A DNA stretch of 64,000 nt from Taylorella asinigenitalis ATCC 700933 (lineage in GTDB: Bacteria > Pseudomonadota > Gammaproteobacteria > Burkholderiales > Burkholderiaceae_B), in the NCBI RefSeq assembly GCF_000687755.1, contig NZ_JHXN01000007.1, positions 22,305-86,304 on the forward strand, given 5' to 3'. Position 1 is the stretch's first letter, and every line of letters starts with the position of its first letter. The notes under the pieces are model-generated. The model saw nothing but the letters and a program-made list of their open reading frames with translations. It was not told the origin of the DNA and did no database searches. Position numbers and translations under genes: made by a program. Shown here in pieces: positions 60,237-64,000 of the stretch.

Positions 60237-61037
60237 CTAAACCTTCTGCATTGATTCTATATGCTCGATAATAAGTTCGTTAAATTTGTGTGGGACTGCT
60301 AAATTCATACCATGAGAAGAGGGCCCTATTATATGTAATTTAGAAGACGGCCACATATCATGTAAATCTCTAACAATTGTTGGGAAGGGTTCAGGACTAT
60401 GCTCACCTCCTATAATCGTAATAGGAACTTCTTTATCTATATTTTCAAGATTTTCTTTCTCTATCAAAAATGGAGGTTCACTTTTCTGAACGTTTAGTGT
60501 GTGTATATTATCTAGAACCATTTCTTTAAACCATGGAACCATTTTCTTATAAGTCCCAGCCCCACTAACTAAGTCCACAAATATTTCGGCACCTTTTTCA
60601 ATTTCACCATCAAGAATAAATTGCAGGGCTTCACGTCGACCAGCTAGACCCTCCGTAAGTTGGGATTTGGTCCTAATCCCAGGGTCGGCAAGGATAATGG
60701 ATTTAACTCTATCTTTGAAATCCAAGTACATTCGCATAGCTACCGCACCACCTCTAGAATGTCCAAGCACATGGAATTTATCAATTCCAAGATGATCCAT
60801 AAGCAATATTAAATCTTTCGCATGCGCTTCATAATTAAAGTGCTCTGGGTGTGATTTGTGTGGCCAGTAGTGGGTCAAACTTGGAAGTATAAGACGCATA
60901 TGTGAAGATAGGGGTTTCTCTTGTGCCTTCCAATATCTATAGTCGCACAAAGAGCCATGTATCATTAAAAGAGGAACCCCTTCACCTATATCCAAATAAG
61001 CAAAGGGGATATTATTTAAAACTAAATCGGAAACCAT
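60237..61037 (-). CDS. alpha/beta hydrolase at the end of the tol-pal operon
   Basis: A 266-residue alpha/beta-hydrolase without signal peptide. The oxyanion loop is MIHGSLCDYRYW near residue 25 and the nucleophile elbow is GHSRGG near residue 92. The acid is likely the Asp or Glu in the GGEHSPEP region, and the final His is in SSHGMNLAVPHKF. It starts one base after cpoB and is cotranscribed with tol-pal. Substrate unknown. Confidence 0.8.
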   Translation of the reverse strand: MVSDLVLNNIPFAYLDIGEGVPLLMIHGSLCDYRYWKAQEKPLSSHMRLILPSLTHYWPHKSHPEHFNYEAHAKDLILLMDHLGIDKFHVLGHSRGGAVAMRMYLDFKDRVKSIILADPGIRTKSQLTEGLAGRREALQFILDGEIEKGAEIFVDLVSGAGTYKKMVPWFKEMVLDNIHTLNVQKSEPPFLIEKENLENIDKEVPITIIGGEHSPEPFPTIVRDLHDMWPSSKLHIIGPSSHGMNLAVPHKFNELIIEHIESMQKV

Positions 61038-61038
61038 A

Positions 61039-61701
61039 TTAATTCATATTTAGACGCTCTTTAGCTGTATCAGCCGCAGGTGTTCCAGGATACTCCTTAA
61101 TAATACGATTTAAGGTGCTCTTATATTCATCTAAATTCTTAAGTTCATAATGATTACCTGCAATCACTAGCAAGGCATCACCAGCTTGAGGATTATTTGG
61201 ATAAGTATTAACCAACTTAGTTAGTGTGTTTATAGAGCCTTTAAAGTCTTTAGTCGCATATCTGCTTCCCCCTTCATAAAAAAGGGCACTTGGGACTAGA
61301 ACACTATTCGGATATGTAGCAGAGAAATTAGCTAATGCAGTAGCTGAAGCGTCATAATTTCCCTGTCTAAATAAATCTAAAGCTGTATCGTAAGCATTTT
61401 GTTCTACAGGGTCTCCTACCTGAGTAGGTGCAGTCACATCATTTGGACCGCCTGAAGATAAATTTTGTTTACGGACAGAATTTGATAGAACTTCAACTTG
61501 TCCGCGTAACTTACGAATATCCTCTTGAAGTCTTACGATTTGATTAGATAACTCATTACGCATAGCTTCTGAATGCTTAAGCTGTGCACGCAATTCAAGA
61601 ATGGCTCTGCGAGCCTGTTCATCCTCTGCAAAAGCTGGAGATGAAATAGCTACGAGAGCCACAGCCGATATTAAAAATTTAGATATCGTAGATTTATTCA
61701 T
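61039..61701 (-). CDS. cpoB: CpoB (YbgF), cell-division coordinator of the Tol-Pal system
   Basis: Periplasmic protein of 220 residues that links peptidoglycan synthesis to outer-membrane constriction. The signal peptide is 1-25 (ending SSPAFA). A trimerising coiled coil is at about 30-75, a polar linker follows, and three TPR-like repeats are at about 100-220 (YDTALDLFRQGNYDASATALANF, then YEGGSRYATKDFKGSI). It follows pal by 15 bases in the standard order tolA-tolB-pal-cpoB. Confidence 0.92.
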   Translation of the reverse strand: MNKSTISKFLISAVALVAISSPAFAEDEQARRAILELRAQLKHSEAMRNELSNQIVRLQEDIRKLRGQVEVLSNSVRKQNLSSGGPNDVTAPTQVGDPVEQNAYDTALDLFRQGNYDASATALANFSATYPNSVLVPSALFYEGGSRYATKDFKGSINTLTKLVNTYPNNPQAGDALLVIAGNHYELKNLDEYKSTLNRIIKEYPGTPAADTAKERLNMN

Positions 61702-61716
61702 CTAACTCAAATCCTA

Positions 61717-62223
61717 TTATTTCATGTACTGAATATCAGCCCTACGGTTTTGAGCGTGAGCTTCTTCAGAATTACCCATAGCTTGAGGTCTTTCTTTACC
61801 GAAACTTACAGCTTCAATTTGAGCAGAATTAACGCCATATTGATTTAACATACGTGCAACAGCAACAGAACGTCTTTGACCTAATGCAAGGTTATACTCC
61901 GAGCTTCCTCTTAAGTCAGTGTTACCTTCAATGCGAACAGAACGTTGAGCATTTGAAGTTAAGTATTTAGCATGAAGTTGTAACATTTCGTTATATTGAG
62001 GTTCAACATCATACCTGTCAAATGCAAAGTAAACAGATTTGTTTTGATAAAGAGGGCTTGCGGGGTTAAACGGATCCAAAATCACTTGAACAGGAGTACC
62101 ATTTTGGTTAACTGTCGTAGTAGTTGCCCCTTCATTAGTCGTAGAAGTTTCAGTAGTAGAACAAGCAGCTAAGGCTAAAACTATAGAAGCAAGTGAAATT
62201 GATTTAATTATTCTTAGTGACAT
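61717..62223 (-). CDS. pal: peptidoglycan-associated lipoprotein
   Basis: Outer-membrane lipoprotein of 168 residues that holds the outer membrane to the wall. The lipobox is ALAAC with Cys at residue 21. A Thr-rich linker follows. The OmpA-like domain starts near residue 65 (SVYFAFDRYDVE) and has the diaminopimelate-binding GNTDLRGSSEYNLALGQRRS and a final RRADI. It is 10 bases downstream of tolB. Confidence 0.95.
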   Translation of the reverse strand: MSLRIIKSISLASIVLALAACSTTETSTTNEGATTTTVNQNGTPVQVILDPFNPASPLYQNKSVYFAFDRYDVEPQYNEMLQLHAKYLTSNAQRSVRIEGNTDLRGSSEYNLALGQRRSVAVARMLNQYGVNSAQIEAVSFGKERPQAMGNSEEAHAQNRRADIQYMK

Positions 62224-62233
62224 AAGTTACTCC

Positions 62234-63481
62234 TTATTTAATAAACGGACCCCATGCAACAGCCGATACTGCACCCTTGCTTGGAATTACGGTAGAAAAG
62301 TTACTAACAATGTTAGATATCTTTATTTTACCCGATGAAACATGCATAACTTGCATTCCATTAGGCGAAAAGCTAGGAGAGAGGTCATCTGGGCCATTAG
62401 AAAGAACTCTTTCCTCTCCTGTGGCTAGTTTCATTGTAACAATTACATAGTTACCATTTCTTAAACTAGTGTAAGCTAAATTTTCTGAGTCAGGTGAAAT
62501 TCTAGGTGAAAGATTTTGAGATCCCTCAAAAGTAATCCTAGAAGAGGCACCATTACTTAAACCGGTACGATATACTTGAGGGCTACCACCTCTATCAGAT
62601 ACAAAGACAATACCTGAACCATTAGGAAAAAAGAAAGGCTCAGTCTCAATCTCAGGAGAAGAGGCTAGTAAACGTGGAGCTCTAGTTGACCCATCCCCCG
62701 AAATCATATAAATATCAGATAAACCATCCATACTTAGAGCCACTGCCATTGAACGCCCATCAGGCGAAAACGCAGGTGCACTATTATTTCCTTTAAAATT
62801 AGCCACTGGCACACGAACACCCGAAGATAGCTGTTGCACATAAACGGTTGGTTTTCCTGACTCAAAACTCACGTAGGCAATGCGACTGCCATCAGGAGAC
62901 CATGTTGGTGAAATAATAGTAGCCCCAGAAACTAAAACCTTAGCATTAAAACCATCATAATCAGAGACATATAAAGTCTGTCCAGACACATATGCAATCT
63001 TCGTTGAAAATGCCCCTTTTAGCCCTATACTTTGCTCATAAGCCTTATCCGAAATATTATGAGCAATTGCCCTTTGGGATGGCTTGGAAATACGAGCTTC
63101 TTCACGTATGGTTTGCTGAATAGGGTCTACATATCGATAATGTACATGATCCCCATTATCGAATCCAGAGATAATATTTGCCCCTTGCGTAATTTGAATT
63201 AACTTATCCCAGTTTAGTTTTTCCTTAGAATCCTTTGCAATGCTGGCAATGCGTGTGACATTAAATTGCCCCGAATTATTCAAATCTCTAGCGACAATAT
63301 CCGCGATTTCCTTTCCTCGAGATCCCTTGAAATCAGCTACGAAAATAGGTAAGCGATTATCAACAGTATTCACTCCAGACAAGGGCACCTCAATCTGTGC
63401 AAATGACTTCGCAGTAAAAATAAAGCCTAAAGAAGTAATTGCTAGAAACGCAACAATCTTAAGGAAACGTGTCAAGACCAT
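62234..63481 (-). CDS. tolB: Tol-Pal system beta-propeller protein TolB
   Basis: Periplasmic protein of 415 residues that shuttles between TolA and Pal. A signal peptide is at about 1-29 (ending SFAQ). The N-terminal domain is at about 30-160 with PIFVADFKG, and a six-bladed propeller follows with repeated SPDGSRIAYVS/FSPDGRSMAVAL/FFPNGSGIVFVSDRGG/SPDSENLAYTS units. A TGGCAATG motif at 63244 is the only exact one between 55970 and 63900. Confidence 0.94.
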   Translation of the reverse strand: MVLTRFLKIVAFLAITSLGFIFTAKSFAQIEVPLSGVNTVDNRLPIFVADFKGSRGKEIADIVARDLNNSGQFNVTRIASIAKDSKEKLNWDKLIQITQGANIISGFDNGDHVHYRYVDPIQQTIREEARISKPSQRAIAHNISDKAYEQSIGLKGAFSTKIAYVSGQTLYVSDYDGFNAKVLVSGATIISPTWSPDGSRIAYVSFESGKPTVYVQQLSSGVRVPVANFKGNNSAPAFSPDGRSMAVALSMDGLSDIYMISGDGSTRAPRLLASSPEIETEPFFFPNGSGIVFVSDRGGSPQVYRTGLSNGASSRITFEGSQNLSPRISPDSENLAYTSLRNGNYVIVTMKLATGEERVLSNGPDDLSPSFSPNGMQVMHVSSGKIKISNIVSNFSTVIPSKGAVSAVAWGPFIK

Positions 63482-63573
63482 ACTTACTCCAAATAAATAT
63501 CTATAAATAGTTTATCAACTCAAATTTCATAATTAAGGCCAATGCTCAATTCCATGTTACATTCATTTACAAA

Positions 63574-64000
63574 CTATCGTGGAGAATAGTTGTAGGGACC
63601 CTGAACAACATTGCCCTTAGGCGGTTTCGGGAAAGGTTTACATTGATATATTGCCCTCAACACAGCCGTATCAAATGCCTTATTCCCCGAAGTTACAGCA
63701 ATTGTAGCCGACTGAACCTTGTTATTAGACCCCAAAATAATTTTGTATCTAAGAGTCAATTTTTTCGGCCCATTGAATTTCAGATGCGGTTGCACACATG
63801 CTTGAACTTTACGGATATATTCAGAGTTTCCGCCTCCGCCACCTTGTTGATTCACACTATTTTGGCCGCCCTTAATTCCAGCTCTGCTTAAGATATCACC
63901 CCTGATAGCATCGCGTTTTGCCTTCTCTTTGGCAATGCGCTCGGCTTCCGCCTTTTTCCGTGCTTCTTCAGCCTTGCGTTTTTCTTCTTCGGCTTTTTTC
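63574..64000 (-). CDS. tolA: TolA, C-terminal part (gene runs off the window)
   Basis: The visible 142 codons are the end of TolA, the inner-membrane arm of the Tol-Pal system. The left-to-right reading is a Lys/Ala/Glu/Arg-rich helix (EEEKRKAEEARKKAEAERIA), a Gly-rich hinge (QQGGGGGNS), and the globular domain III with KVQACVQPHLKFNG and TAVLRAIYQCKPFPKPPKG. The two Cys form the usual disulfide. The start and membrane anchor lie beyond position 64000. A motif copy encodes ERIAKEK. Confidence 0.92.
   Translation of the reverse strand, partial: KKAEEEKRKAEEARKKAEAERIAKEKAKRDAIRGDILSRAGIKGGQNSVNQQGGGGGNSEYIRKVQACVQPHLKFNGPKKLTLRYKIILGSNNKVQSATIAVTSGNKAFDTAVLRAIYQCKPFPKPPKGNVVQGPYNYSPR

Overview
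The window looks like the chromosome of a small-genome, AT-rich betaproteobacterium of the family Alcaligenaceae. Gene blocks such as TPR protein-lolB-ispE-tRNA-Gln-prs-rplY-pth-ychF, ftsY/rsmD-coaD-ferredoxin, ribBA-ribH-nusB-thiL-pgpA and tolA-tolB-pal-cpoB are arranged as in Bordetella relatives, but base composition is far lower in G+C (under about 40 percent by eye). An AT-rich Alcaligenaceae member with this gene order suggests Taylorella. This is an inference from gene order and composition, not from a database search.

Layout. 1-2.4 kb: a histidine/lysine/arginine-type ABC importer (permeases on minus, binding protein on plus). 2.4-9.1 kb: a DUF1275 membrane protein, bioB, a universal stress protein, two tandem DnaQ-like exonucleases, fabI, a 57-residue unknown protein, purU, a BamE-like lipoprotein and tRNA-Leu(CAA). 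9.1-19 kb: ampD, a PP0621-like protein, a CcsA-like protein, ffh, kbp, trmB, metG, a small membrane protein and apbC. 17-25 kb: tamA, tamB, dcd and a frameshifted HI0933-type flavoprotein. 25-33 kb: a MetE-like methyltransferase, then gcvT-gcvH-gcvP-thyA-folA followed by a nucleotide-sugar dehydrogenase. 33-45 kb: phosphomannomutase, an FAD-linked dehydrogenase, a TPR protein, lolB, ispE, tRNA-Gln, prs, rplY, the relic of a trimeric autotransporter adhesin, pth, a CPBP protease and ychF. 45-56 kb: ferredoxin, coaD, rsmD, ftsY, a CYTH-CHAD protein, a MarR regulator, the riboflavin/nusB/thiL/pgpA/pncC run, pyrF and dgkA. 56-64 kb: groES-groEL under a CIRCE element, an amino-acid-binding protein, a His-rich/PCuAC copper protein split by an A9 tract, and the Tol-Pal operon with a downstream hydrolase.

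Most of the window is core metabolism: one-carbon flow (gcvTHP to thyA to folA, purU, MetE-like), envelope assembly (TamAB, LolB, Tol-Pal, BamE-like) and protein targeting (Ffh, FtsY). The accessory signals are decayed or odd genes rather than islands.

The strongest unexplained signal is a dispersed 8-mer, TGGCAATG/CATTGCCA. I counted 51 exact copies by eye against roughly 1.5 expected from composition. The copies are split evenly between orientations, are almost all inside genes, and are about as dense as known DNA-uptake sequences. It does not match the Neisseria or Pasteurellaceae uptake motifs. Other points worth checking are a lumazine synthase with a 75-residue hyperacidic tail, a dnaX-type slippery A9 site between a His-rich region and a PCuAC copper-chaperone domain, a tandem dnaQ pair, and a RibBA whose second domain lacks the zinc cysteines.
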